64,000 bases of DNA from Prevotella sp. tf2-5 (lineage in GTDB: Bacteria > Bacteroidota > Bacteroidia > Bacteroidales > Bacteroidaceae): positions 124,001 to 188,000 of the forward strand of contig NZ_FOWK01000005.1 in assembly GCF_900115435.1 (NCBI RefSeq), in the 5' to 3' direction. Below are positions 27,064-36,406 of the stretch, piece by piece; positions within the stretch are counted from its first letter, which is position 1; each line of letters begins with the position of its first letter. Below the pieces are notes generated by a model. It was given only the letters and a program-made list of their open reading frames with translations, did no database searches and was not told where the DNA came from. The position numbers were made by a program, and so were the translations under genes.

Positions 27064-27095
27064 CAAAGATACGATAAAGTGAGCGAAAATGCAAA
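27064..27095 (-). promoter_or_regulatory. Promoter of leuS and the downstream minus-strand genes
   Basis: On the minus strand, -33 TTTG (27095-27092), a 20-bp spacer and -7 TATCTTTG (27071-27064). The transcript should start about 20 nt before the leuS ATG. It faces away from the mutS promoter. Confidence 0.7.
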
Positions 27096-27108
27096 TTTAT
27101 TTGCAATT

Positions 27109-27140
27109 TTTGCCCATTCGCCAAAAATTAGTTATCTTTG
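27109..27140 (+). promoter_or_regulatory. Promoter of mutS
   Basis: -33 TTTG (27109-27112), a 20-bp spacer and -7 TATCTTTG (27133-27140). The leader to ATG 27174 is about 30 nt. This excludes the in-frame TTG at 27138 as start. Confidence 0.7.
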
Positions 27141-27173
27141 CAAGTCATAAGTGGATTGGAAAAAGAGAAAAAG

Positions 27174-29786
27174 ATGGCAAAGAAGGAGCTGACACCGATG
27201 ATGAAGCAATTCTTCGACCTCAAGGCGAAACACCCTGAGGCTGTATTGTTGTTTCGTTGCGGTGACTTCTATGAGACATATTGTGAGGATGCTGTCACGG
27301 CAGCCCAGATATTAGGCATTACCCTGACCCGTCGTAACAATGGAGCAGGGGTGAGGGGTGACGAGATGGCAGGATTCCCCCATCATGCCCTTGACACCTA
27401 TCTTCCTAAGCTGATCCGGGCAGGTAAGCGTGTTGCCATCTGTGACCAGTTGGAGGATCCTAAGCTCACCAAGAAACTCGTGAAGCGAGGTATCACCGAA
27501 CTCGTGACTCCTGGTGTGGCGATGCAGGATAATGTCCTCAACTACAAAGAGAACAACTTCCTTGCCGCTGTCCATTTCGGGAAAAGCTCCTGTGGTGTGT
27601 CTTTCCTCGATATCTCCACGGGTGAGTTTCTGACAGGGGAGGGTACTTACGATTATGTGGAGAAGTTGATGGGTAACTTCCAGCCTAAGGAGGTGCTCTA
27701 CGACCGTGAGCGTAAGCATGACTTTGAGAAATATTTCGGTACCCGCTATTGTACCTTTGAGTTAGACGACTGGGTCTTCACAGAGCAGACGGCAAATCAG
27801 AAACTGTTGAAGCACTTCCGTGTGAAGTCACTGAAAGGTTTTGGTGTCGACCACCTGAAAAGTGGTATTATCGCCTCTGGTGCCATCTTACAGTATCTGG
27901 ACCAGACACTGCATACCCAGATCGCTCATATCACCTCCCTTGCCCGCATCGAGGAGGAGCGTTATGTCCGTCTGGATAAGTTCACAGTCCGTTCCCTCGA
28001 ACTTGTCAGTACGATGCAGGAGGGTGGCAAGTCTTTGTTGGATGTCATCGACCGTACGGTATCACCCATGGGCGGTCGTTTGCTGCGCCGTTGGCTGGTA
28101 TTCCCGTTGAAAGATGTCAAACCTATCAACGACCGTCTGGACATTGTGGACTATTTCTTCCGTGACCCGGAGTTCCGTCAGTGTATCGACGACCAACTGC
28201 AACGCATCGGTGATCTGGAGCGTATCATCTCCAAGGCTGCCGTGGGACGCGTGACCCCTCGTGAGGTCGTCCAGCTGAAAGTCGCCTTACAGGCGATACA
28301 ACCTATCAAGACAGCATGCCTCCATGCCGATAACGAGTCGTTGCGCAGGGTGGGGGAGCGATTGAGTCTTTGTGAGGAGATCCGTGACCGTATTGAGCGG
28401 GAGATTACTAATGATCCGCCTCAGCAGGTGGCAAAGGGTGGTGTCATCCGTGATGGTGTGAATGCCGAGCTTGACGACCTCCGTCATATTGCTTATTCGG
28501 GTAAAGACTACCTGCTGCAGATTCAGGAGCGTGAGACGGCGGCAACGGGTATCGCCTCTTTGAAGATAGGTTATAATAATGTCTTTGGGTATTATCTGGA
28601 AGTACGTAACACCTATAAGGACAAGGTTCCTGCTGAGTGGGTGCGTAAGCAGACTCTCGCCCAGGCGGAGCGTTATATTACCCAGGAGCTGAAAGAATAC
28701 GAGGAGAAAATCTTGGGTGCGGAGGAGAAAATCCTCTCTTTGGAGCAGCAACTTTTCAACAATCTGGTCGTCGCCTTGCAGGAGTTCATTCCTCAGGTGC
28801 AGACCAATGCCAATGTCATCGCCCACCTCGACTGTCTCCTGTCAGCCGCGAAGACCGCCTCGGAGAACCACTATATCCGTCCGCAGATTGACGAGAGTAA
28901 TATCATTGATATCAAACAAGGACGCCATCCTGTCATTGAGACACAGCTGCCCCTTGACGAGCGTTATGTGCCCAATGATGTACTATTGGACGGCGACCAT
29001 CAGCAGATCATCATCATCACAGGTCCGAATATGGCAGGTAAGTCGGCATTGCTGCGCCAGACAGCCCTTATCACCTTGCTGGCACAGATAGGTAGTTTCG
29101 TACCGGCGGAGAGTGCGCGTATAGGACTGGTAGACAAGATCTTCACTCGTGTGGGAGCTTCTGATAACATCTCTTTAGGTGAGTCAACCTTCATGGTGGA
29201 AATGACGGAGGCGTCGAATATCCTGAATAATGTCACCCCGCGCTCTTTGGTGCTCTTCGATGAGTTAGGACGCGGCACCAGTACCTACGATGGTATCTCC
29301 ATCGCCTGGGCGATAGTGGAATACCTCCATGAGCATCCCAAGGCACAGGCTCGCACCCTTTTCGCCACCCATTATCATGAGTTGAACGAGATGGAGAAGA
29401 ATTTCAGTCGTATCCGCAACTACAATGTCAGTGTGAGGGAGGTGGAGGGTAAGGTTATCTTTTTGCGCAAACTGGAGAAGGGTGGCTCCGAACACTCCTT
29501 CGGTATCCATGTCGCGGAGATTGCCGGTATGCCTAAGTCTATTGTCAAACGTGCCAATGTTATCCTTCATCAGTTGGAGGCAGAGAATGCCCAAGTGGGG
29601 AAGGCAGGCAAGCCGACAGCGGAGATCGCCCAGAGCCGGGAGGGTATGCAACTCTCTTTCTTCCAGTTGGAAGACCCGGTACTCTGTCAGGTCCGTGATG
29701 AGATATTAGGTTTGGATGTCAATCACCTCACTCCCTTGGAAGCCCTTAACAAACTCAATGACATCAAGAAGATCGTCAGTGGCTGA
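27174..29786 (+). CDS. mutS: DNA mismatch repair protein MutS
   Basis: 870 residues. MutS recognises mismatches and, with MutL, starts repair. The N-terminal mismatch-binding domain has the [14 protein letters not shown] motif, where the Phe-x-Glu wedge usually reads FYE. The ATPase has [13 protein letters not shown] (Walker A), [16 protein letters not shown] (Walker B and signature) and ATHYHEL. The clamp, connector and lever domains are of normal length. Its 3' end overlaps the convergent helicase gene by 11 bases. Confidence 0.97.
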   Translation: MAKKELTPMMKQFFDLKAKHPEAVLLFRCGDFYETYCEDAVTAAQILGITLTRRNNGAGVRGDEMAGFPHHALDTYLPKLIRAGKRVAICDQLEDPKLTKKLVKRGITELVTPGVAMQDNVLNYKENNFLAAVHFGKSSCGVSFLDISTGEFLTGEGTYDYVEKLMGNFQPKEVLYDRERKHDFEKYFGTRYCTFELDDWVFTEQTANQKLLKHFRVKSLKGFGVDHLKSGIIASGAILQYLDQTLHTQIAHITSLARIEEERYVRLDKFTVRSLELVSTMQEGGKSLLDVIDRTVSPMGGRLLRRWLVFPLKDVKPINDRLDIVDYFFRDPEFRQCIDDQLQRIGDLERIISKAAVGRVTPREVVQLKVALQAIQPIKTACLHADNESLRRVGERLSLCEEIRDRIEREITNDPPQQVAKGGVIRDGVNAELDDLRHIAYSGKDYLLQIQERETAATGIASLKIGYNNVFGYYLEVRNTYKDKVPAEWVRKQTLAQAERYITQELKEYEEKILGAEEKILSLEQQLFNNLVVALQEFIPQVQTNANVIAHLDCLLSAAKTASENHYIRPQIDESNIIDIKQGRHPVIETQLPLDERYVPNDVLLDGDHQQIIIITGPNMAGKSALLRQTALITLLAQIGSFVPAESARIGLVDKIFTRVGASDNISLGESTFMVEMTEASNILNNVTPRSLVLFDELGRGTSTYDGISIAWAIVEYLHEHPKAQARTLFATHYHELNEMEKNFSRIRNYNVSVREVEGKVIFLRKLEKGGSEHSFGIHVAEIAGMPKSIVKRANVILHQLEAENAQVGKAGKPTAEIAQSREGMQLSFFQLEDPVLCQVRDEILGLDVNHLTPLEALNKLNDIKKIVSG

Positions 29787-32700
29787 GACTGTCTTTGTGG
29801 TAACGGCGGATGAGCTCGGCAAAGAGCGGATTAGCGGATAATATCTCCACATTACCTGTCATCAGTAACTGCTTACGGGCACGGGTCATCGCGACATTCA
29901 GTTTGCGGTCGATGACTTTGCCGTTCTCCTCGAAACAGTTGGCGGTCAGGAAATCGAGCTGGTAAGGATGCTGGATAGTGAGACTATAGATGATGACATC
30001 ACGTTGGCTGCCCTGATAGCGCTCTACGGTATCGATGGAGATATCCAACAAAGCGGGAATCCCCAAAAGCTCTATCTCATGACGGATCATTGCTATCTGG
30101 TTACGATAGGGTACGATAACCCCTACTGTACGGTGGATATCAAAATGCTCACCATATTGGCGCCAGATACGTTTCAAGAGGTCTGCGACGAGATGTGCCT
30201 CCTCGGAATTGACCTTGTCGCTGAGAGAAGCCTCACCCGCCGTCCTCATTCCCCGTAGCCTCATTCCCGAACTGTGTTCGCCTACCCGTAGCCTTTCCTT
30301 CAGAGAGGGAGCTTTTGAAGAAGGGAAGAAGATGACGCGATGTTGTTTGAGCAGGTCATCAAGTTCATCGTTAGAGGGTAGGGGATAGTCCAGTTGTGAC
30401 TCCTCCTGGTGTGGACATGGCACAGGCTGTAGTTGTTCCTGGGCGTAGAACATCTCGTTAGGGAAGGCGGCGATGTCAGGATGCATGCGTCCCTGACGTT
30501 TCAGGATAGCCGTGAAGGCTGTACGTCCTGCCTCTCTTTCTATACGTAGCAAACGCTCGAATAACGACAACCGGCAAGAAGACAGCCGTGGGTCGTCATC
30601 GGGTTGTTGTATCACGGCAGGCAACTGTTTATGGTCGCCTATCAGGATAAAACGGTCTATCTGGGGGGAGGCGAGTATTCCGATGACGTTGGGATCCAGG
30701 ATCTGAGAGGCCTCGTCGATGATACATAAGGAGAAATGTTTCAGTTGGAAGAGGAATGGTCGTGAGAGCATGGTGGCTGTCGTGCTGACCACTACTCTCG
30801 TATCGATGATCCGTTGTCGCACCTCGTCCATGCGGAGACTTGTCCCCATGAGTTGGTCTAGCAGATGGTCGGTAAAACGAGGGTCACAGGATGTCTCGCT
30901 GCCTTGTCGGATATAATCAATTCCCGCATCTGTCAGCATCGCGCAGATCTCGTCCACCGCACGGTTGGTGTAGGCAAGGATGAGAGCGGAGACCCCCTCT
31001 GACTCCCCCTTAGGGGGAGAAACGAGTTCTTCTTCTACCAAGAATCTCAGTGCCATTGAGGTCTTGCCAGTGCCTGGAGGGCCTTGGAGGATAAAGTAAT
31101 CTTGTGCCTGTTTTGCTTTCAGCAGGATATCATCATAATGTGGATGATAAGAACGTGAGAGTTTAAGTGTCTTGTCACTATGAGGCTCTCTTTCACCAAG
31201 GAGCAAGGAACGTCGTTCCGGGGATGCCGTACAGAAGGCTTGTAAGGAACGGATGGCGGAGGTGCTGCCACGGTCAGAGAACGAGGGCTCGATGGCATAG
31301 GTGGTGTCCTCGAAGACTTCCGGATTCTGCTGTCCGTCATTCAGCCGTACCGTCACCTCATGATCGCTCAACCGTTCGATGACTCCTTTATACAAGATGG
31401 AGGCACATACCTTGGGCTCTCCCTCGTAGGCATAGAGACACACCATGTCGTTCCGACGGAAATTGGGAAGGAAGTCATCACCCATATCGGGAATGGAGAA
31501 TGTCAGACGGTCATAACCACTGAAGGCGGACGACATCTCCTTGTGCAACATCCGTAACCCGTAGAAGATACATCCTGTATCACGTTTCTCTGTCAGTGGC
31601 ATGTTCCACAGGTTGGCGACGGCACCCCCTTGTCCTTCCTGCGTACCGACTTTCTGTGCCAGCTGTTCCCGATAGACGAAGGAGAGCATCCGCTCCACAT
31701 ATTCCTGTTCTGTGGCGGAGAGCGCCTTCAGCCCCTCTATCTGTGGCATGATGTCCTTGAATCCCTCTTTTGCCATCTTGAATTCCTGTGCCACGATCTG
31801 GTTACGCAGACGGATGGCGTCATGGAAGAGTTTCTGGTAGTAGTTGACCACCAGCAGCCCCTGTTTGGCGGGATAGCGGGAATAGAGCAGGCGGATATCC
31901 ACCTTATCGGCAGACAGGTGGAAGTTATAGCGTAGGATACCATAGTAAAGCAACAGCTGCACATAATGTGCTTCCGCATAGAGATGGGAGGCGATAGGGG
32001 TAGGGTTCGAGGAATGTTCCAGGTTCCAGTTCTTCCCAGACTTCTGCTCCACCAACAAGTGCTTGTCACTCGTCATCAGGTCGACACGTCCCTGCAGTCC
32101 TAAATGCTCACAGACGAAGGAGGGCTCTAAAAGAAGTAAGAAGTGAGATGTATGAGGTAAGAGTTGGGTGACCGCCTCCTTGATATTTTCCACTTGTCGG
32201 TAGGCGTCTTCCTTGAACTGCCGGGCATTGAAATTCGGACATGTGCAGAACTGCAGGACCTGCTCACGGAAGGAGTGGCGGATGGTGTCGTTGGCATGGA
32301 AGTCCGACTGATTGATGATGTCGTCCAAGGCTGCCCCCGCGAAGTTACCCAACAGGATGGGTTGAGTGTTTGCCTGTGGCTTGAAACGCCCCAAGGTATA
32401 GGCGATGGGACGGTGCTCCTTGTCAGAGAAACAGGCGGCAAGCGAGGAGATGTCCACGAGGAAGTCCGGCTCCACCACAATGAGCTTGGGCTGGATGGTC
32501 TGTCCCTCCCGATGACAGTCCAGCAGGTTAAGCTGCATACCTTCTGTCAACAGGGGACGTAGTGTCTCATCGTCTGTCTGGATACACACACTACCGTCAT
32601 CTGTCGTCGCATAGATATATTTCTCGTCCCAGTATGACACCACACAACGGACATACTGTTGGTTGATCTGAAACGTGAGGTTCGTGGGACGACCCATAGT

Positions 32701-33048
32701 GGGAATACGGGTCACCAGCTCATGGGGGATATCCTCTGAGAAGACAGCGGAGATAAAGAGGGCAAGGGCACGCACGTCATAACGGAGATCATCACGGGTC
32801 AGCACACTGTCTTTCCTGTTGGAATGCCGTCGCATGGTCTGGACGGCGATACGGTCGGCAATACCCATCCCTGCTTCCTTACACAGATAATCGGTCTGTG
32901 CCATCAGGTTACCGAAACCCTTTCCGCTGCCTCTCAAAGCCTCCGCACAGGCAAGTACCAAAGTCTCATGCATATAGCGCAGCACAGCAGCCGAAGGCTC
33001 TGCCTGTACGATCTCCATACAACGCTCAAAGAGTTCCGTGACTTTCAT
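29776..33048 (-). CDS. Dna2-like helicase-nuclease (PD-(D/E)XK nuclease + superfamily 1 helicase)
   Basis: 1090 residues. A nuclease domain lies near residues 245-340: [10 protein letters not shown], then GLQGRVDLM (about 317, catalytic Asp) and [10 protein letters not shown] (about 332, the ExK pair). The UPF1/Dna2-type helicase follows: [15 protein letters not shown] (Walker A, about 654), [38 protein letters not shown] (Walker B), [11 protein letters not shown], and near the end [17 protein letters not shown] and [13 protein letters not shown]. In eukaryotes Dna2 trims flaps and resects ends; the bacterial form is probably in replication or repair. Two unusual linkers coincide with short palindromic or repeated DNA (see 31003-31019 and about 30230-30300). 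Convergent with mutS. Confidence 0.85.
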   Translation of the reverse strand: MKVTELFERCMEIVQAEPSAAVLRYMHETLVLACAEALRGSGKGFGNLMAQTDYLCKEAGMGIADRIAVQTMRRHSNRKDSVLTRDDLRYDVRALALFISAVFSEDIPHELVTRIPTMGRPTNLTFQINQQYVRCVVSYWDEKYIYATTDDGSVCIQTDDETLRPLLTEGMQLNLLDCHREGQTIQPKLIVVEPDFLVDISSLAACFSDKEHRPIAYTLGRFKPQANTQPILLGNFAGAALDDIINQSDFHANDTIRHSFREQVLQFCTCPNFNARQFKEDAYRQVENIKEAVTQLLPHTSHFLLLLEPSFVCEHLGLQGRVDLMTSDKHLLVEQKSGKNWNLEHSSNPTPIASHLYAEAHYVQLLLYYGILRYNFHLSADKVDIRLLYSRYPAKQGLLVVNYYQKLFHDAIRLRNQIVAQEFKMAKEGFKDIMPQIEGLKALSATEQEYVERMLSFVYREQLAQKVGTQEGQGGAVANLWNMPLTEKRDTGCIFYGLRMLHKEMSSAFSGYDRLTFSIPDMGDDFLPNFRRNDMVCLYAYEGEPKVCASILYKGVIERLSDHEVTVRLNDGQQNPEVFEDTTYAIEPSFSDRGSTSAIRSLQAFCTASPERRSLLLGEREPHSDKTLKLSRSYHPHYDDILLKAKQAQDYFILQGPPGTGKTSMALRFLVEEELVSPPKGESEGVSALILAYTNRAVDEICAMLTDAGIDYIRQGSETSCDPRFTDHLLDQLMGTSLRMDEVRQRIIDTRVVVSTTATMLSRPFLFQLKHFSLCIIDEASQILDPNVIGILASPQIDRFILIGDHKQLPAVIQQPDDDPRLSSCRLSLFERLLRIEREAGRTAFTAILKRQGRMHPDIAAFPNEMFYAQEQLQPVPCPHQEESQLDYPLPSNDELDDLLKQHRVIFFPSSKAPSLKERLRVGEHSSGMRLRGMRTAGEASLSDKVNSEEAHLVADLLKRIWRQYGEHFDIHRTVGVIVPYRNQIAMIRHEIELLGIPALLDISIDTVERYQGSQRDVIIYSLTIQHPYQLDFLTANCFEENGKVIDRKLNVAMTRARKQLLMTGNVEILSANPLFAELIRRYHKDSLSH
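31003..31019. repeat. Palindrome inside the helicase gene
   Basis: CTCCCCCTTAGGGGGAG has 8-bp arms around one base. It encodes part of the linker [10 protein letters not shown] between helicase motifs I and Ia and looks like a small repeat inserted in frame. Confidence 0.6.
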
Positions 33049-33104
33049 GCCTGCGAAGTTACGAAAATTTTTTCACTTTTCGTTCGCACTTCATCAAAAT
33101 TTTG

Positions 33105-33112
33105 TACCTTTG
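33105..33112 (+). promoter_or_regulatory. -7 element of the lipoprotein gene
   Basis: TACCTTTG matches TAnnTTTG, 40 nt before ATG 33153. No strict TTTG at -33. Confidence 0.45.
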
Positions 33113-33152
33113 TCGCGGAATAATGACGAAAGGTTATAATAGTTACTAGACA

Positions 33153-33656
33153 ATGAATTCAAGAAACATCCTCTCAGCGGTCTTCCTGCTTCTTTGCATG
33201 ATGGCATGTCGTCAGCAAATGCCCAAGGCATACGTTACGGAACTGGACAGTAACGACAGCCTCTCCATCGTGATGGGCGACTCTAAGATGATAGACTATC
33301 ATAGTGAGCGCCTCGGCATCGACATCACCTATCCCTCCTTCCTTCGCCACCAGTATCTGGAGGAGGACCAGATGGAGGTCTTTATGAATGAGGATGTCTC
33401 CCTCTCATTCATGGTGAAGCATTTTGATGATGAGTTCAGCCGCTCCCCCGGACAGGATATGATGGGTATGGGCGCGGAGCTGCTGGAGGCTGGTGACGAC
33501 TACTCCATTCACACAGGGCAGGACGGTGATCTCGAATATTATGGTAAAGTCCTTGACGACAGTCTTCGCTTCATCACCGTCATCCTCCGTTACGACCCCC
33601 GCCATGCTGAGGCTGTCGAGCCCCTCAAAGAATTAGTGCGCGACTACCACCTGTGA
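33153..33656 (+). CDS. Predicted lipoprotein of unknown function
   Basis: 167 residues. The N-terminus is a lipoprotein signal: hydrophobic ILSAVFLLLCMMAC with the probable lipidated Cys at residue 19, then RQQMPKAY. The mature part has no motif I recognise; it is acidic, with about 20 Asp/Glu in the middle and a methionine-rich stretch MMGMGAELLEAG. It is expected on the inner face or surface of the outer membrane. It is divergent from the helicase gene and followed by a hairpin and a repeat-rich gap, so it is probably transcribed alone. Confidence 0.75.
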   Translation: MNSRNILSAVFLLLCMMACRQQMPKAYVTELDSNDSLSIVMGDSKMIDYHSERLGIDITYPSFLRHQYLEEDQMEVFMNEDVSLSFMVKHFDDEFSRSPGQDMMGMGAELLEAGDDYSIHTGQDGDLEYYGKVLDDSLRFITVILRYDPRHAEAVEPLKELVRDYHL

Positions 33657-33674
33657 GACCTGTCAAGTGCAATC

Positions 33675-33699
33675 GCCGTTGCATCCTCAATGCAACGGC
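33675..33699. repeat. Stable hairpin downstream of the lipoprotein gene
   Basis: GCCGTTGCAT / ATGCAACGGC form a perfect 10-bp stem with a CCTCA loop, 18 bp after the stop. There is no T-run on the plus strand. On the minus strand it directly follows TACCTTTG (plus 33700-33707 as CAAAGGTA), so a promoter-plus-hairpin RNA in that direction is also possible. Confidence 0.6.
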
Positions 33700-33765
33700 A
33701 AAGGTACAACATTCCCATTGCGGTCTACGAATTTTTAAGTGACTTTTTTTATTTTTTGAAAGTGG

Positions 33766-33913
33766 TCACGAAGGTCATTAAGGTCATTTGTCATTAAGGA
33801 TTTCGGATTTTTACTAAAATAAGTATAATAATATATATATTATATATAATATATATATTATTAACCAAAAAACACCCATTTTCAAAACTCTTAATGACAA
33901 ATGACCTTCGTGA
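33766..33913. repeat. Cruciform-like inverted repeat with a 38-bp perfect AT palindrome at its centre
   Basis: The right arm CTTAATGACAAATGACCTTCGTGA is 24 bp at 33890-33913 (two parts: CTTAATGACAA and AATGACCTTCGTGA). The left arm begins TCACGAAGGTCATT at 33766 and ends TTGTCATTAAG at 33798; it carries one extra copy of AAGGTCATT (33771-33779 and 33780-33788). Between the arms, 33826-33863 is an uninterrupted 38-bp palindrome of only A and T. No coding potential. Confidence 0.9.
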
Positions 33914-33976
33914 CACTCATGACACCCTAATCAAGACAATCAACCAAATCATTAACCCTTTAAACACACAAAAACT

Positions 33977-34069
33977 ATGAGTCAGAAATTTATCAAGCAA
34001 CAGAACACGAACCCTCGCTCCTCCGCTTGCGGTAAGTACTTCGCCAAAGCTGTCTACGACAAGAAGTAG
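33977..34069 (+). pseudogene. HU-like DNA-binding protein, N-terminal fragment (30 codons)
   Basis: A 30-codon frame starts MSQKFIKQQNTNPRSSACGK and closes at TAG 34067-34069. The Q-Q-N-T-N-x-x-S-x-A-x-G-K-Y start followed by A-K-A-V-Y resembles the beginning of Bacteroidetes HU-family DNA-binding proteins (about 130-170 residues). Past the stop, the same frame continues for a few codons (LVKDVVFEETHENTVE) and then runs into the opposite-strand relic. Either a truncated relic or, less likely, a genuine tiny gene. The assignment is from memory of the family start only. Confidence 0.45.
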
Positions 34070-34389
34070 CTGGTCAAGGATGTGGTCTTCGAGGAGACGC
34101 ACGAGAACACAGTGGAGTGTTTGGCAATATTCGTCATCAGCTCTTCGCAACACAGGTCAATGTCGAACATCGTGTCGCGCTTTACGTTCATCATCTCCAT
34201 AAAATTATGCATGTCGTTCAGTGCCGCGTACACGTCATCACCCTGATAGCTCACCGAACGGTCGAAGGTATAGTTCATCGAGTCTGCTGTATGTGCCAAC
34301 TGCGTGGCAGCCGCCGTCAGCATTGCCGCAAACACAAAGTTTATCAGTGCCTTGGATACAACAAACTTATTCCTTTTCCGTTCGCTCAT
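34054..34389 (-). pseudogene. Deletion remnant: MATE-like N-terminus joined to a RsbW-like ATPase segment
   Basis: A 111-codon frame begins MSERKRNKFVVSKALINFVF and continues AAMLTAAATQLAHTADSM, which resembles the first helix of MATE-type efflux proteins. It then changes without a linker to VYAALNDMHNFMEMM and FDIDLCCEELMTNIAKHST, the N-box of a histidine-kinase-like ATPase (HATPase/RsbW type). Some Bacteroidetes MATE proteins carry such a C-terminal ATPase-like domain, so this could be one gene with its middle deleted. The tail after HST is out of pattern, and its end overlaps the HU-like fragment. Most likely non-functional. Confidence 0.45.
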
Positions 34390-34403
34390 ACCCGTTTCTG
34401 GTT

Positions 34404-34434
34404 CTTAAAAATCCTTCCAGAAGGTGGAAGGATT
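34404..34434 (-). terminator. Rho-independent terminator of the rubredoxin gene
   Basis: On the minus strand, stem AATCCTTCC / GGAAGGATT (34434-34426 and 34418-34410) with a 7-base loop, followed by a run of T. It begins six bases after the rubredoxin stop. Confidence 0.8.
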
Positions 34435-34439
34435 ATTGG

Positions 34440-34601
34440 TTACTCTTCTACAGAGAACTCGTCTTTGCCGACACCACAGACGGGGCAAACCCAATCCTCG
34501 GGGATATCCTCGAATGCTGTTCCTGGCTCGATGCCACTATCGGGATCACCTACTTCGGGGTCATACACGTAACCACATACGTCACAAACATACTTTTTCA
34601 T
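34440..34601 (-). CDS. Rubredoxin
   Basis: 53 residues. The single Fe(SCys)4 site is encoded by [20 protein letters not shown] at the start (C-x-x-C-G-Y) and [14 protein letters not shown] at the end (C-P-x-C-G), the full rubredoxin pattern at the normal length. It carries electrons in anaerobes, often to peroxide- or superoxide-reducing enzymes or oxygen-scavenging systems; no partner gene is adjacent. An ATG one codon earlier (34604) would add one Met. A terminator follows directly. Confidence 0.95.
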   Translation of the reverse strand: MKKYVCDVCGYVYDPEVGDPDSGIEPGTAFEDIPEDWVCPVCGVGKDEFSVEE

Positions 34602-34619
34602 CATACAATCATTTTTAAG

Positions 34620-35684
34620 TTATACATGAGGTTTTTTGGATAATATCTGATCGATACGCTCCACGATGGTCGTGGGAGCGATACGGTTCATACAAGCATA
34701 ATCGCCACGCCGGCAACTCTTCTGTCCGTAGATACTGCACGGGCGACAGTCGAGCGGGGTCTGGATGATATTGTCAGGATCCTGGTTCCAGCCCATAAAC
34801 CCCGCATAAGGATGAGTAGCGCCCCACACACTGACGACAGGAGTGGCTACAAGAGAAGCAAGATGCATATTGGCAGAATCCATGGAGAGCATGACATCCA
34901 GCTGACTCATCAGGATAAGCTCCTCTTTGATGGTCTCCAAATCCTTCTTGACATACACACATTGTTGATAGCGTGAGCACCACTCCGTAAACTGCTTATC
35001 CTCACACTCCCCTTTGCCAAACAGGAAAATCCTGGCGTCGGGGTATTTCTGTATCAGCAGCTCTATCACCTGCTGCATCAGGTGAAGCGGGTATACTTTC
35101 CCCTGATGGGCGGCAAAGGGGGCAATACCGATATGGTGCCGGGTGTCGGGCGTTGAGAACTGAAATTGGTCTGGCAACAAACTCAGGTCTCCCCCACCTT
35201 CCGGGTAGATGGAATGGAAATCAACCTCGACAGGGAAGCCGAGCCGAGCCAGCACATCCGCATACTTCTCGAAGGAAGTAGGTTGCTGGACAAGTTGTTT
35301 GTTGGTGCCGGAAGTCAGTTGGCGGCGTCCTTTCCTGTGCTTGTTGATATGCGCCACCTTATAGTTGCCGAGATTAAAGCGCATCCGCAGGAACTCCGAG
35401 CGTAACACGCTATGGAAGTCAGCAATATGGGTAAACTGCTTGGCAGCCAGTCTGCGGAAGAGCATGTTCAGTCCTTTGATACCATGATACTCCCGCTTCA
35501 GGTCTGCCTCCATAAACCCCACGTTAGGTGCGAGGCCCTCAAAGAAAGGACGGGCAAAGCGGCGGCTCAACACCGTGATCCTCACATCAGGATACTGATG
35601 AGCCAAGGAATATACCACAGGTACTGTCATGGCGACATCCCCCAAGGCAGAGAAACGGATGATGAGGATATGATTTTTTTTCAC
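34620..35684 (-). CDS. Glycosyltransferase family 9 (heptosyltransferase-like)
   Basis: 354 residues. The GT9 N-terminus ILIIRFSALGDVAMTVPVVY is textbook, with the catalytic Asp in the GDV step. The C-terminal half has HIGIAPFAAHQGKVYP, ARIFLFGKGE and DSANMHLASLVATPVVSVWGATHPYAGF, the ADP-heptose-binding region. The tail has a cysteine cluster (CRPCSIYGQKSCRRGDYACM) typical of Bacteroidales members. It transfers a heptose or similar sugar to lipid A-core. The start is six bases after the DUF4254 stop, so the two form an operon. Confidence 0.93.
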   Translation of the reverse strand: MKKNHILIIRFSALGDVAMTVPVVYSLAHQYPDVRITVLSRRFARPFFEGLAPNVGFMEADLKREYHGIKGLNMLFRRLAAKQFTHIADFHSVLRSEFLRMRFNLGNYKVAHINKHRKGRRQLTSGTNKQLVQQPTSFEKYADVLARLGFPVEVDFHSIYPEGGGDLSLLPDQFQFSTPDTRHHIGIAPFAAHQGKVYPLHLMQQVIELLIQKYPDARIFLFGKGECEDKQFTEWCSRYQQCVYVKKDLETIKEELILMSQLDVMLSMDSANMHLASLVATPVVSVWGATHPYAGFMGWNQDPDNIIQTPLDCRPCSIYGQKSCRRGDYACMNRIAPTTIVERIDQILSKKPHV

Positions 35685-35690
35685 TCTACC

Positions 35691-36296
35691 TTATTTGTTT
35701 TTATAGAATACCGGGTTTGTAGAAGGATCGTTATACATCTTCATCTGTCTATAAACCTTCATGTATTTCCTTCCTGCCTCAATATCCTCGAGCAGCTGGT
35801 CGATGGATGTGCTGAGGTCTTTCTGCTGTTCCTTCAACACCTCCAACTTCGCCTTGCATTTAGCAATATGCGCTGCGTCAGCATCCTGACGGTCCACCTG
35901 CTCTTGCATATGCCATATCTTCAAGGAAAGGATAGACAAGCGGTCGACAGCCCATGCGGGACTCTCCGTATTCAACCTTGCGTCAGGCAGTGGTTTCACG
36001 TCTTGATACACCTGTCGGAAATAAGAGTCTATCTCCTCCACCAAGTCCGTACGGTCCTGGTTACTATGGTCGATACGGCGTTTCAGCGCGAGGGCTTCCA
36101 CCGGGTCAATATGAGGATCACGGATGATGTCCTCCAAATGCCACTGGACGGTATCTATCCAGCATTTGATATAGAGATCGTGCTCAATACTCTCCCGCTC
36201 ATAAGGATTAGAGATAGGAGTATCCACATTGTCTTTCAAGTGATAATCACGAATCGCCTGATTGAAAATTATATTTGCTTTTTCAGTAAATGACAT
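35691..36296 (-). CDS. DUF4254 domain-containing protein
   Basis: 201 residues, mostly alpha-helical and charged. The HLED segment, the WAVDRLSILSLKIWHMQEQ stretch and the final helices rich in Lys/Glu/Gln match DUF4254, a family of unknown function that in Bacteroidetes regularly precedes a GT9 gene. No catalytic residues are identifiable. A coiled-coil is likely around residues 130-180. It has its own promoter and is divergent from pdxB. Confidence 0.82.
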   Translation of the reverse strand: MSFTEKANIIFNQAIRDYHLKDNVDTPISNPYERESIEHDLYIKCWIDTVQWHLEDIIRDPHIDPVEALALKRRIDHSNQDRTDLVEEIDSYFRQVYQDVKPLPDARLNTESPAWAVDRLSILSLKIWHMQEQVDRQDADAAHIAKCKAKLEVLKEQQKDLSTSIDQLLEDIEAGRKYMKVYRQMKMYNDPSTNPVFYKNK

Positions 36297-36330
36297 CTGA
36301 TCGTATGATTATAAATATGTATTATGGGTG

Positions 36331-36361
36331 CAAAGATACGAATAAGTGAGCAAAAAGCAAA
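36331..36361 (-). promoter_or_regulatory. Promoter of the DUF4254-GT9 operon
   Basis: On the minus strand, -33 TTTG (36361-36358), a 19-bp spacer and -7 TATCTTTG (36338-36331), about 34 nt before ATG 36296. Confidence 0.7.
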
Positions 36362-36390
36362 AGGATAGTCCATAATTTAAATTAATTTTA

Positions 36391-36398
36391 TAACTTTG
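36391..36398 (+). promoter_or_regulatory. -7 element of pdxB
   Basis: TAACTTTG matches TAnnTTTG and ends eight bases before ATG 36407, leaving a leader of only a few nucleotides. No clear -33 TTTG. Confidence 0.5.
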
Positions 36399-36406
36399 CA
36401 GTCGAT

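Larger units (their letters stand above)
33657..33976. other. 320-bp gap between the lipoprotein gene and the HU-like fragment
   Basis: Contains the hairpin at 33675-33699 and the cruciform at 33766-33913. I see no supportable open frame. The stretch from 33914 to 33976 is AT-rich leader for the small frame at 33977. Confidence 0.7.

Noticed and set aside
27138..27173. TTG start of mutS giving 12 extra residues
   Set aside because: Overlaps the -7 box; the family begins at [12 protein letters not shown].
33917..34153. Minus-strand frame of 78 codons
   Set aside because: No recognisable motif and it runs across the cruciform arm and the HU-like fragment; treated as shadow.
35412..36293. Long plus-strand frame opposite GT9 and DUF4254
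   Set aside because: Lies antisense to two well-supported genes, with cysteine/histidine-rich composition typical of shadow frames.
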